Of a stretch of DNA of 64,000 nucleotides, positions 25,469 through 34,692 are shown piece by piece. The number at the start of each line of letters is the position of its first letter. Positions within the stretch are counted from its first letter, which is position 1. The position numbers were made by a program, and so were the translations under genes. The DNA is taken from assembly GCF_003383615.1 (NCBI RefSeq), contig NZ_QNUL01000005.1:62001-126000 (forward strand), in the 5' to 3' direction. Below the pieces are notes generated by a model. That model was given only the letters and a program-made list of their open reading frames with translations, did no database searches and had not been told where the DNA came from. Source of the DNA: Dyadobacter luteus (GTDB lineage Bacteria > Bacteroidota > Bacteroidia > Cytophagales > Spirosomataceae).

Positions 25469-28400
25469 ATGAGGAGAATTTTACCATTGTGCATTGCTCT
25501 GCTTTGCACAGCCATGTCGCTTACAAGAGCACAAGACAGGCAACTGACCGGAAAGGTCATTGCCACTGATGACGGATCTGCGCTGCCGGGCGTTAACGTA
25601 GTTTTAAAGGGAAGCCAAAATGGTACTGTAACAGACTCTGAGGGGCAATACAAATTGAGCGTACCGGGCAGCGGAGGCATTATCGTATTTTCATTTATTG
25701 GTATGGAAACCAGGGAATTTCCTGTTTCTGCCGCCTCTGTGCTGGATGTTCAGCTTAAAACAGATTCCCGCCAGCTCACAGAGCTTGTGGTAACGGGTGT
25801 GGGTGTGGCTACAGACAAGCGAAAGCTGGCCATTGCCGTAGAATCTATCGGTTCCAAAGATCTGCCTCAAACACCTTCGGCTTCTATAGACCAGGCTTTG
25901 GTAGGAAAGATCGCCGGTGCGCAAATTTCCAGTACGAGCGGAACCCCCGGTGCAGAAGTCAACATTGTACTTCGTGGTATCAATACCCTGAACCGTGGTA
26001 CCTCGCCCATGATCCTTGTAGACGGTATTCAGGTAGGTGCTTCCGGGCTCAATACCATTGACCTGAATTCTATTGACAGGGTAGAGGTGATTCAGGGTGC
26101 TGCTGCGGGGACTATCTATGGTGCGCAGGGAGCGAATGGTGTCATTCAGCTTTTTACCAAAAAAGGTAAAGCAGGAAAACTTGCCATTGACTTTTCATCC
26201 AGCATTGCACAAAATACGTATCTCAATGTGGGTGGGCTGAGTAAGGCGAAATACCACGCCTTCGCGACCGATGCTAGCAATAATGTAATCGGTTCATCAG
26301 GCAAACCTATCACTTTCGATCTTGTAAATGGCGTATATACTGAGAACGTTCAGTATAATTCTACAGATCCGACGATTACAAACAGTAAAGCCTACGATCA
26401 GAATTTCAAGTATATCGATCACTTTGATTTCTTTTTCCGACCTGCCAATACGATCAATAACAGCGTTTCGATCTCTGGTGGATCAGCGAAATCGGATTTC
26501 AGTATATCGGCTTCAAACAGCCATCAGGAAAGTAATGTGATTAACAATGGTTACTGGGACAGAAGCAACCTGACAGCCAATTTCGGCGCTGAGCTGGCAA
26601 AAGGACTTACCTTCCGTTCTATTTCTCAATTGGCCTATACCAAAAGTACGCTTAAAACCAGCGACAGGACGATCGTTTACGGACTCTTGAATGCCTATCC
26701 GTTTGCTGATTTTTCATTGAAGACTAATGACGGTACTGTGCCTTATAACCTGAACCAGACCATCGGGATCAATGCATCCAATCCGCTGTACTGGCAGGAG
26801 TATACCAACAATAATGACAATAAGATTGACATTATTCAGAGCTTCAACCTTAAGTATAAGTTCCCGAAATTTGTGGAACTGGATGCGAAATACGGCTTGA
26901 ATTACCAGACGCAGGACCGTGAGCTGGAATATATGAACCAGGCTAATAATGCCAATATTAAATACTGGCTGACACAAAGTACGCCAAGGTATATTTCCAA
27001 CTACAATACCAACAATACGGGGGATCTGACCAAATATGCGAACAGCAAAACCTTCCAGAATTTCCTGGCGAATGCAACGATTTCATTTGATTTCAAGGAA
27101 GATTTCGGATGGAATCTGCCTATCAAGTCAACAACACAAGGTGCTTTCGACTGGCGTAAAAATGTTCTGAAAGAATATACAAGTGCGGCTCTGGGGCTCC
27201 CCTCTGCGTACGAACCTTACACAGCCGCTAACACCAGCTCCTGGAGAGTGTACCGCGACTACGAAGAACCGTTTATTACTTATGGATATCTGGTTAATCA
27301 GCGCTTTGAGTATGGTGAGTTTGCCGGTATTTCCGGAGGTTTCAGAAGTGATTATTCATCTGCTTTCGGAAGAGGTTCGAAGCCTTTTACATTCCCGAGA
27401 GGAGATGCTTTCCTGAGAATTTCTGCGCTGAATTTCTGGAATGACGGAGTCATTAACGGTATTATTCCTGAAATGAAAATCAGAGCTGCTTACGGACAGG
27501 CGGGTATTCAGCCTAAGCCATTTGACAGATACGTAACGATTACGCCTACAACGCTGGGTTCTAATACTGCTTTCTATTATGATTACCGCCAGAGCAACCC
27601 GGACTTGGGTGTGGAAGTATCAGAAGAATTTGAAGTGGGAACCGACCTTTTGTTTACACTTTTCAAAAGTACCCCCTGGCTGAACGACCTGTCCGTTGCG
27701 GCTACTTACTGGAACAGAAAAACAAAAGATGCCATTTATCCTGTAGATGTGGCTCCATCTATTGGTTTGGGAACGTTAATCGACAACGCATTTTCTCTTG
27801 GATCACGTGGCGTGCAGATATCGTTGGGGACGACAGCCTACAATGGTAGAGATCTGAAATGGAATTCAACGATCAATTTTGGTAAACAGACTTCCGAAAT
27901 CCTGTCTATTCGTGGTAACCAGGAAGTAGTGATTTTGTCGAGTGCCGGTAGTACCAATTATGTACTGAAAGCAGGAGACAAGATTGGTCAGCTATATGGC
28001 TTCAAGTCACTACACAGCCTGACTGATAGAGACCCTAACGGAAACATGTATTTAACAGAAAGTGAGCAGGCGTTATATACCGTTGCAAGCAATGGATATG
28101 TGGTAAACAAAGCTACCAAGCAGCCTTATTTTACAGCTGGTAAATATAGTTTCGGTGATCCTAACCCGAAATTCAACATGTCACTCATCAATGATTTTAC
28201 TTATAAAAACTTCCTGACTTTGTCGATGCAGTGGGATTGGGTTTACAAAAATCACCTCTACAATCAGACTAAAGAATGGATGTATCGTGACGGTATTCAC
28301 AGTGATTATGCAGAACCATTTACAATTGAAGGCCAGACTGGCGCATGGACTGCCTTTTACCGCGGTGTGTATGCGCAGCGTACTGCCAACGGAACAAAGG

Positions 28401-28663
28401 ATTATTTCTATGAAGATGCTACTTTCTTCCGTTTGAGAAACATTGCTTTGGGTATTGATCTGGCAAAAGTGGTGAAACTGCCTGCTTTCAAACGACTTCA
28501 ACTTGTGCTTTCGGGACGTAACCTGATCACCTTTACCAAGTATACAGGCTTTGATCCGGAAATCAGTTCGGGTACTGCCAACTCTGCATGGGATAGAGGA
28601 ACTGACCACAGTACGATGCCAAACTTTAAATCGTATCAGGCTACTTTAAATTTCGGGTTTTAA
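25469..28663 (+). CDS. SusC/RagA-type TonB-dependent outer-membrane transporter (pair 1)
   Basis: 1064 residues. Signal peptide ending about residue 21 (TRAQ), a carboxypeptidase-like beta-sandwich (about 25-105; LTGKVIATDDGSALPGVNVV, GTVTDSEGQYKLSVP), the SusC marker LTELVVTGVGVATDKRKL acting as TonB-box region, a plug domain (about 120-235; ILVDGIQVGASGLNTIDLN, YGAQGANGVI) and a large beta-barrel ending in the aromatic residue of TLNFGF. It forms the channel below a SusD lid and imports large nutrients with TonB energy. The SusD partner follows after 17 bases. The hydrolase downstream suggests an amide or peptide substrate. Confidence 0.93.
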   Translation: MRRILPLCIALLCTAMSLTRAQDRQLTGKVIATDDGSALPGVNVVLKGSQNGTVTDSEGQYKLSVPGSGGIIVFSFIGMETREFPVSAASVLDVQLKTDSRQLTELVVTGVGVATDKRKLAIAVESIGSKDLPQTPSASIDQALVGKIAGAQISSTSGTPGAEVNIVLRGINTLNRGTSPMILVDGIQVGASGLNTIDLNSIDRVEVIQGAAAGTIYGAQGANGVIQLFTKKGKAGKLAIDFSSSIAQNTYLNVGGLSKAKYHAFATDASNNVIGSSGKPITFDLVNGVYTENVQYNSTDPTITNSKAYDQNFKYIDHFDFFFRPANTINNSVSISGGSAKSDFSISASNSHQESNVINNGYWDRSNLTANFGAELAKGLTFRSISQLAYTKSTLKTSDRTIVYGLLNAYPFADFSLKTNDGTVPYNLNQTIGINASNPLYWQEYTNNNDNKIDIIQSFNLKYKFPKFVELDAKYGLNYQTQDRELEYMNQANNANIKYWLTQSTPRYISNYNTNNTGDLTKYANSKTFQNFLANATISFDFKEDFGWNLPIKSTTQGAFDWRKNVLKEYTSAALGLPSAYEPYTAANTSSWRVYRDYEEPFITYGYLVNQRFEYGEFAGISGGFRSDYSSAFGRGSKPFTFPRGDAFLRISALNFWNDGVINGIIPEMKIRAAYGQAGIQPKPFDRYVTITPTTLGSNTAFYYDYRQSNPDLGVEVSEEFEVGTDLLFTLFKSTPWLNDLSVAATYWNRKTKDAIYPVDVAPSIGLGTLIDNAFSLGSRGVQISLGTTAYNGRDLKWNSTINFGKQTSEILSIRGNQEVVILSSAGSTNYVLKAGDKIGQLYGFKSLHSLTDRDPNGNMYLTESEQALYTVASNGYVVNKATKQPYFTAGKYSFGDPNPKFNMSLINDFTYKNFLTLSMQWDWVYKNHLYNQTKEWMYRDGIHSDYAEPFTIEGQTGAWTAFYRGVYAQRTANGTKDYFYEDATFFRLRNIALGIDLAKVVKLPAFKRLQLVLSGRNLITFTKYTGFDPEISSGTANSAWDRGTDHSTMPNFKSYQATLNFGF

Positions 28664-28680
28664 TTGAAATTACCTTTAAG

Positions 28681-30327
28681 ATGATCATTATGAATAAGTT
28701 AAAAATATTTCTTTCAATGTTGATTTTGACCGGGATGGTATCGTCCTGTAAAGAATCGCTGGATGTAAAAAATCCGAATCAGCCTTCTTCGGAAGCAATG
28801 AAAACGGAATCGGGGCTCATTTCTTTCGGTCTGGGCGTGTATGTGTCCGGCTTTAAGAATATCAAATTCTATGATGGCGTGCCGGGATATTTCTGGTCGG
28901 GCGCGATTGGAAATCATGAGTTGATGGGAGACGTGATCGGGACTGATATAGCCAATATTTTTATCAATCAGATCGGTTGCCCTGACCAGGTTACGCTGGA
29001 CGACGGAAGTGTTCTGCTCAATCCCAATTCGCCGAATAAGCAGATCGAGTTCATCAGGATTACCGCTAACGTGAATTCTACGGGTTATCAGAATTCAACC
29101 TATTACGAATGGGGTTATATGTATAATCTGAACAATGCATGTAATACGATTCTGGCTAATGTGGATGCCATTACGTACACAGGTAATGCGGATGTGAAAA
29201 AAGGTTTGCTGAAAGCCTGGGCGCACTGGTGGAAGGGATACGCATATTCAAGAATTGGTTCTATGTATTATGCCGGACTTATTGTGGATGCTTCAAATGG
29301 CGAAAACCTGAATGGAACCAATGGTAAATATGTAACCAAAGAAGCCATGATTACCGAAGCAAACCGTAACCTGGATGAGGCTTCACGTATATTGGGAACA
29401 TTGACAGAAGGAGACGATTACACTACGACTATGCAAGGACTCATTCCTTCTTTCAACCGCGTAGGAAAGGGAGGAGTGCTCACGCCTGCGATGTGGCAAC
29501 GCAACATCGCAACGATGAAAGCGAGAAACATTCTTGTGAATACAAAAGTGAGTGAAATGTCGGCTGCAAAATGGGCGGAGATTAAAACTTTGACTGACAA
29601 TGGTATCAGAGCTACTGATTTTGTATTTACAGGACGTACTAACACCAACGGAGATTTCCTGGCGCCTACAACAGGGAGTGTATCTGCAAAAACTGCAGGG
29701 ACATCTACCTACAAAATCACGGAAAGGCTGATCCAGGATTTCAAAGCAGGAGATCAGCGTTTTACCAATAATTTCAAACAGAGAGCTTCTACCTATATTG
29801 GTGAAGTGGCCCGTGGAAATGCATTTTTCACCCGTTGGGAGTTGATTGATCGCGGATCAGTTCCTGGGGATTCCAAGGTAATTCAGTTTGCCAATCAGAC
29901 TGCGGGCGGTTACGAATTGTTCCTGGCTGGTTCTTACGAAGAAAATGCACTGATGCAGGCAGAAGCGCTGATCTATACCGGAAATATTGAAGGAGGGCTG
30001 GCCTTGATTGATGCCGTGAGAATTGCACAGGGTGCCAGTTTGGCTGCTACTGTAGGTAAAGGTTTGACACTGGCTGAAGCCAAAGAAGAACTGCGTCGTG
30101 AGAGACGTATCGGATTGCTATTCCGTGCTTTGTCTTTTTACGATGCCAGACGTTGGGGAGTGATTGAAAACGGCCGTACGGGTGTGGTTGCGCTAAGCAG
30201 AGCTGGTATTGTGAGTACGAATGCAACGATCAAATATAACTATCTGGATTATTGGGATGTGCCTGATAATGAAATCACTTACAATGCTCCTACAGAGGGT
30301 AGTGCAGCTGTGAAAAATCCGAAGTAA
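28681..30327 (+). CDS. SusD/RagB-family surface lipoprotein (pair 1)
   Basis: 548 residues (or 545 from ATG 28690). Lipoprotein signal MNKLKIFLSMLILTGMVSSC, then a mostly helical TPR-type fold with typical C-terminal SusD segments EELRRERRIGLLFRALSFYDARRWG. It is the surface lid/receptor that closes over the SusC barrel and captures substrate. It sits directly after its SusC, and a 14-bp hairpin (30347-30382) follows before the amidohydrolase. Confidence 0.92.
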   Translation: MIIMNKLKIFLSMLILTGMVSSCKESLDVKNPNQPSSEAMKTESGLISFGLGVYVSGFKNIKFYDGVPGYFWSGAIGNHELMGDVIGTDIANIFINQIGCPDQVTLDDGSVLLNPNSPNKQIEFIRITANVNSTGYQNSTYYEWGYMYNLNNACNTILANVDAITYTGNADVKKGLLKAWAHWWKGYAYSRIGSMYYAGLIVDASNGENLNGTNGKYVTKEAMITEANRNLDEASRILGTLTEGDDYTTTMQGLIPSFNRVGKGGVLTPAMWQRNIATMKARNILVNTKVSEMSAAKWAEIKTLTDNGIRATDFVFTGRTNTNGDFLAPTTGSVSAKTAGTSTYKITERLIQDFKAGDQRFTNNFKQRASTYIGEVARGNAFFTRWELIDRGSVPGDSKVIQFANQTAGGYELFLAGSYEENALMQAEALIYTGNIEGGLALIDAVRIAQGASLAATVGKGLTLAEAKEELRRERRIGLLFRALSFYDARRWGVIENGRTGVVALSRAGIVSTNATIKYNYLDYWDVPDNEITYNAPTEGSAAVKNPK

Positions 30328-30346
30328 ACTTATCCTCTATCAAGAT

Positions 30347-30382
30347 AATCCAGGTATACATGTTATTTTGTATACCTGGATT
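30347..30382 (+). repeat. 14-bp perfect inverted repeat between susD-like and amidohydrolase genes
   Basis: AATCCAGGTATACA (30347-30360) and TGTATACCTGGATT (30369-30382), loop of eight bases. No T-run follows, so it may stabilise or attenuate the message more than terminate it. Confidence 0.6.
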
Positions 30383-30460
30383 GCCGGTTTCAGAACATGA
30401 AGACAGGTACATTCGAAAAGCATTATCTGGTTATATTACGATTAACATGATTGAAGATTT

Positions 30461-31921
30461 ATGAAAAGTAAAAATATTATTCTCCTTGGTTTATTAGGGT
30501 TCGCTGCTTTTGAGAGCTTTGGACAAGACAAAAAAGCGGCAGCTGAACAAAAGCAGATTGTTGACGGATTGGACAAAAAGAAAGACCATTACGCTGGAAT
30601 TTCCAAACAAATATGGGATCTGGCGGAAGTGGGCTATCAGGAATACAAGAGTTCTGAAATTCTTCAGGAGGAATTAAAAAAAGAAGGTTTTGCTGTTGAA
30701 AAAGGTGTTGCCGGCATTCCAACTGCCTTTGTTGCGACCTATGGCAGTGGAAAACCAGTGATCAGTATTCTTGCTGAGTTTGATGCGCTACCGGGTATGG
30801 CACAGGAGGCTGTTTCAGAAAAGAAAATCATAGAAGGACAAAAAGCAGGGCATGCATGTGGACATCATTTATTTGGTGCTGGTTCAGCCGCGGCGGCTAT
30901 TGCTGTAAAAGACTGGCTGAAAAATGGCGGAAAAGCCGGTACGATCAAACTCATGGGATGTCCTGCTGAAGAAGGTGGTTCGGGCAAGGTGTATATGGTT
31001 AGGGAAGGCATTTTTAAGGATTCTGATATTGTGTTACACTGGCATCCATCGGATCGGAATGGTGCTAATCCTTCCAGTTCACTTGCCAATATTTCCGGGA
31101 AATTCCGCTTCACAGGCATTGCCGCACATGCTGCAGGAGCACCCGAGCGTGGGCGTTCTGCGCTGGATGGAGTAGAAGCAATGAACAATATGGTGAATAT
31201 GATGCGTGAGCACGTACCACAGGAAACACGGATACATTACGTAATCACACGTGGAGGTGAAGCGCCCAATGTAGTGCCTGCATTTGCGGAAGTATATTAT
31301 TACGCGCGGCATCCGAACAGAGAGGTGGTGCGGGATGTATGGAGCCGAATGGAGAAGGCAGCCGAAGGTGCAGCTATGGGAACCGGCACCAAGGTGGAAC
31401 TGGAAATTACAGGTGGTGCTTTCGATTTGCTTCCTGTGGAGTCGTTGGCTAAAGCGATGTACAAAAATCTGGAAGTTGTAGGAGGAGTGAAGTATACGCC
31501 GGACGAAGCTGCATTTGCGGAAAAACTCGCGCCGTCGCTCACCACTCCCGGTAAAGCAGCGCTTGCTTACACAGAAGCTGAGAAAGTGATGCCCTTTTCT
31601 ACGAAGCTGGAAAGCATGGGAGGTTCTACAGATGTGGGCGATGTAAGCTGGGCTGTACCCACAGTAGGCTTGGGTGCTGCTACCTGGGTACCAGGCACTC
31701 CGGCGCATAGCTGGCAGGCAGTTGCCGCGGGAGGTATGAGCATAGGTCCCAAAGGAATGATGGTAGCTGCCAAGACTCTTGCACTTACCGCGATCGATCT
31801 GTTCAAAGATCCTGCGCTGATTAAAACTGCACAGGCCGACTGGCTCAAAGCGAGAGGAGAAGACTTTAAATATGAGGCTTTAGTAGGCAACCGTAAACCG
31901 GCATTGGATTACAGAAAATAA
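30461..31921 (+). CDS. Secreted M20-family amidohydrolase (AbgB-like)
   Basis: 486 residues with a signal peptide (MKSKNIILLGLLGFAAFESFG). M20/ArgE metallohydrolase fold: metal-binding HACGHHLFG (about 128-136), PAEEGGSGK with the catalytic glutamate pair, HWHPSD, dimerisation domain with a HAAGAPERGRSALDGVEA-type segment, and late histidine in PAHSW. The closest named type is AbgB, which cleaves p-aminobenzoyl-glutamate, but related enzymes act on N-acyl amino acids and indole-acetyl conjugates. Export places it in the periplasm, fitting digestion of whatever the upstream SusCD imports. Confidence 0.85.
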   Translation: MKSKNIILLGLLGFAAFESFGQDKKAAAEQKQIVDGLDKKKDHYAGISKQIWDLAEVGYQEYKSSEILQEELKKEGFAVEKGVAGIPTAFVATYGSGKPVISILAEFDALPGMAQEAVSEKKIIEGQKAGHACGHHLFGAGSAAAAIAVKDWLKNGGKAGTIKLMGCPAEEGGSGKVYMVREGIFKDSDIVLHWHPSDRNGANPSSSLANISGKFRFTGIAAHAAGAPERGRSALDGVEAMNNMVNMMREHVPQETRIHYVITRGGEAPNVVPAFAEVYYYARHPNREVVRDVWSRMEKAAEGAAMGTGTKVELEITGGAFDLLPVESLAKAMYKNLEVVGGVKYTPDEAAFAEKLAPSLTTPGKAALAYTEAEKVMPFSTKLESMGGSTDVGDVSWAVPTVGLGAATWVPGTPAHSWQAVAAGGMSIGPKGMMVAAKTLALTAIDLFKDPALIKTAQADWLKARGEDFKYEALVGNRKPALDYRK

Positions 31922-31927
31922 GTGTGA

Positions 31928-31992
31928 ACACAAATCAGGTAAAAAAACAATACGGTCGCCATGTTTTAGTAGTTTTTTTACTTGATTTGTGT
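31928..31992 (+). terminator. Long hairpin after the amidohydrolase gene
   Basis: ACACAAATCAGGTAAAAAAAC (31928-31948) pairs with the segment 31972-31992 (GTTTTTTTAC, then TTGATTTGTGT) with one G-T position, over a 23-base loop. It begins seven bases after the stop; likely a terminator, although the T-run is inside the stem. Confidence 0.6.
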
Positions 31993-32102
31993 CTATAAGT
32001 TACTGTTATTCAGGTATATTTACTGATATGCATGCCGTAGTTGTACTCTAAAAGATAACATGTAGATAGGATACTTTTGTTTTTCACAAAAACAGCTGTC
32101 CT

Positions 32103-32825
32103 ATGAAATCCATCTATCATTTCTCAATCATTATTTTGGTGAGTTTATCTGTATTCTCTTGTAAAACCACCTCCATTTTAAGAACAAACTTCAACGCGTC
32201 AGAAATTGGAGTTACCCCTGCACACGATCTTCCGGGTGCTCCGTCCGGCGACAGAGTTGACTTTAATGATGCATTGATCCCTGGTCTGAAAATTCGTCAG
32301 TGGAATACTTCCGGAACAAAAGGGTTGGAATATTCTCAGGTAAATACAGGAGATCTTTCCGGGCATTATACCTGGTTATCATTCAGAGGAATTTCTACTA
32401 ATTTCGCTGAAACAATTTGGTACATATACAGTGCCAGGCACAATTCTTCTTCGGGAGATATTCTCACCGATCTGACGGACGGAAGTGGAGTTCCTATCGC
32501 CAGAATGCGGATTACTTCGTCGGGTGCTGTGAGCCTTATCAGTGGTGACTGGACCACATCACGTGTTATTGGAAATATTCCTCCCGGTGCTGTTCATTCC
32601 GTGATTTTCACAGTATTAGCTTCGCAGTTGAAATATAACTTATTGATTACTTCACCGGGAAGAGAGCCAATTAAGGTGACAAATGAGCCGATGATGACAA
32701 CAAGTGCGCTGAATTTTCACAATCCTGCTAATCCTTCAATCAGTTTCCAACATAGTGATCGAAGTGGGCAGGATAGCAAATACACGATTGAGAGTATTTC
32801 AATTTCCAGAAAAGATCCGAATTGA
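32103..32825 (+). CDS. Lipoprotein of unknown function
   Basis: 240 residues. The lipoprotein signal MKSIYHFSIIILVSLSVFSC (Cys20) is clear. The body is beta-rich and Ser/Gly/Thr-rich, with segments like KIRQWNTSGTKGLEYSQVN and GHYTWLSFRGISTNFAET that suggest a jelly-roll or lectin-like domain, but I recognise no named family. A -7-like box TACTTTTG lies at 32072-32079. It sits between the two SusCD pairs and converges on the second, sharing a terminator with it. Confidence 0.6.
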   Translation: MKSIYHFSIIILVSLSVFSCKTTSILRTNFNASEIGVTPAHDLPGAPSGDRVDFNDALIPGLKIRQWNTSGTKGLEYSQVNTGDLSGHYTWLSFRGISTNFAETIWYIYSARHNSSSGDILTDLTDGSGVPIARMRITSSGAVSLISGDWTTSRVIGNIPPGAVHSVIFTVLASQLKYNLLITSPGREPIKVTNEPMMTTSALNFHNPANPSISFQHSDRSGQDSKYTIESISISRKDPN

Positions 32826-32848
32826 TCGTTATGACTGGTATCAAAATA

Positions 32849-32877
32849 AAAGACCAGCACGAACGGCTGGTCTTTTG
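32849..32877. terminator. Bidirectional terminator between lipoprotein gene and second susD-like gene
   Basis: AAAAGACCAGC (32849-32859) pairs with GCTGGTCTTTT (32867-32877), loop of seven bases, A and T rich flanks on both sides. It can end transcripts from both converging genes. Confidence 0.85.
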
Positions 32878-32897
32878 TTATAAATACTGGTCTTTAA

Positions 32898-34661
32898 TCA
32901 GTATCCGGGGTTTTGTACAAGTGTTGGTTTTCCATCCAGCTGGCTGTTCAGGATTTCATCCTGTGGAAGTGGATAGTAGTTGTTTTTGGACGTAAATGTT
33001 TTTCCTGCCATGTATCCACGTTTTCCAAATGTACGTCCTGAAGGTTCTTTTCCTGCTACGGCTTCTTCAGCTGCATATTTGTTAAGCACTTTTTCTGCTA
33101 TGCCCCAGCGAACCAGGTCAAAGAAACGGTGTCCTTCCATTGCAAATTCCAGACGCTGTTCCATACGTACTGCATTTCTGGCGAAATCCGCTCCTTTGCC
33201 GGCGAAGGTACCTGCAGTATACGGTTCAACTTTGTAGTTAATACTCGCATCCTGAACAGAGCCTGTTTTTGCACGGTTACGGATTTGGTTTACATAACCC
33301 TCAGCCGCCGCCAGATTACCAAGTTCTACCTCAACCTCAGCCAACCAAAGTAACACGTGTGAAAGCTTGATCATACGGAAGTTGTTGTTGACGTTTCTCC
33401 TGCTGGTAGAGTGCGTTGTGCTGTTTTCTTCACCTACATAGTACATCCATTTTTTACCGGTAAAAGGTCCGGCATAAGCCTGATCACGAATCCAGGAAGC
33501 ACCAGGCATAGGGCCCCAGTCAAGGAAGGCTACACCACGACGGCCTACGGTCCAGTCAAGGCGTGGATCTACGGGCACAGTTTTGTCGACTGTATATGCT
33601 GCAGCTGCAGCAATGCCCTGGTCATTAGGAAGATCCACTTTATTATACGTGTCTGCTGAGCCATCCGCAGCGTTCCCGATCATCGGCAAACCGTTTTCAG
33701 TTTTAAACGCATTCACCAGATTGTGCGAAGGTTGGTAGAAACCGCAGCAGCCGCGTCCTGGAGCACCGGCAGAATAAGGCCAGTTAAGGTTGTCTCCCGC
33801 ATTACCGTTGTTCCCGTTTGTACCGTCATTTACTGAAAACTGAACTTCAAAAATGGATTCAGTATTGTTGTTACCGGCAGTTCTGTAGTTATCATGATAG
33901 TTGGCTACCAGTTTTTTCCCTGAGTTGGTTAGCACATCATCCAATAAGGTTTTTGCCGCAGCCCATTTTTTCTGAAACAGATAAGTTTTGGCAAGAAAGG
34001 ATTTCGCAGCCCATTGCGTTGCTCTTCCTTTTTGAGACTGTACCCCAGGAAGGTTCTTCGCTGCGAAATCGAAATCAGCCTCAATTTTACCCCACACATC
34101 TGTCGTATTTGGGATTTTGGTTGAATTCGGATCAGCGGATTTGTATATAACCTCGTCTATAAAAGGAATATTGTTCCACATTTTCTTTGCTTCAAAATGG
34201 TAGAAACCTCTCAGAAAACGTGCTTCGGCAATCACCTGTGTTTTCTCAGCATCTGTCATATCCATAATGAGCGGGCTGCTAACAATCTGGATTACTTCGT
34301 TACATCTGGAAACACCATCATATTGGTGCCACCATTTTCCGAGAAAATAGGTGTTATCCGAAAGCCAGTTGTATTGTTCGATAAACGACTGTTCCGGTTG
34401 GTCTCCCGCATCTGTTCCTTTTACGGCGTCATCACTGGAAATACCACCGAATACATAATTGGATACGGTCGACTGGCGGCCCGTGTTTCCTGAACCTACG
34501 CCATCTACAAGGGAATAGGCACCGATCAAAAGTGCGTTGACACCATTCTTATTACTCAATTGCTCAACCGAAGCCCGTCCTTGCGGTTTCAGGTCAAAAA
34601 AGCTGTCGGAGCATGAAAAGCTCAGTCCCGTCAGTATACAGATTAATGCTATCTTTTTCAT
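32898..34661 (-). CDS. SusD/RagB-family surface lipoprotein (pair 2)
   Basis: 587 residues. Lipoprotein signal MKKIALICILTGLSFSC (Cys17), SusD N-terminal motif FFDLKPQGRASVEQL, a long helical region with EARFLRGFYHFEAKKMWNNIPFIDEV-type stretch (FLRGFYHFEAKKMW), and the C-terminal signature RMEQRLEFAMEGHRFFDLVRWG. Surface receptor partner of the SusC encoded 31 bases upstream on the same strand. The C-terminal YYPLPQDEILNSQ segment is also typical. Substrate unknown. Confidence 0.93.
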   Translation of the reverse strand: MKKIALICILTGLSFSCSDSFFDLKPQGRASVEQLSNKNGVNALLIGAYSLVDGVGSGNTGRQSTVSNYVFGGISSDDAVKGTDAGDQPEQSFIEQYNWLSDNTYFLGKWWHQYDGVSRCNEVIQIVSSPLIMDMTDAEKTQVIAEARFLRGFYHFEAKKMWNNIPFIDEVIYKSADPNSTKIPNTTDVWGKIEADFDFAAKNLPGVQSQKGRATQWAAKSFLAKTYLFQKKWAAAKTLLDDVLTNSGKKLVANYHDNYRTAGNNNTESIFEVQFSVNDGTNGNNGNAGDNLNWPYSAGAPGRGCCGFYQPSHNLVNAFKTENGLPMIGNAADGSADTYNKVDLPNDQGIAAAAAYTVDKTVPVDPRLDWTVGRRGVAFLDWGPMPGASWIRDQAYAGPFTGKKWMYYVGEENSTTHSTSRRNVNNNFRMIKLSHVLLWLAEVEVELGNLAAAEGYVNQIRNRAKTGSVQDASINYKVEPYTAGTFAGKGADFARNAVRMEQRLEFAMEGHRFFDLVRWGIAEKVLNKYAAEEAVAGKEPSGRTFGKRGYMAGKTFTSKNNYYPLPQDEILNSQLDGKPTLVQNPGY

Positions 34662-34692
34662 TGTAATGCTATGAAATGTTAGTGTTGGGACC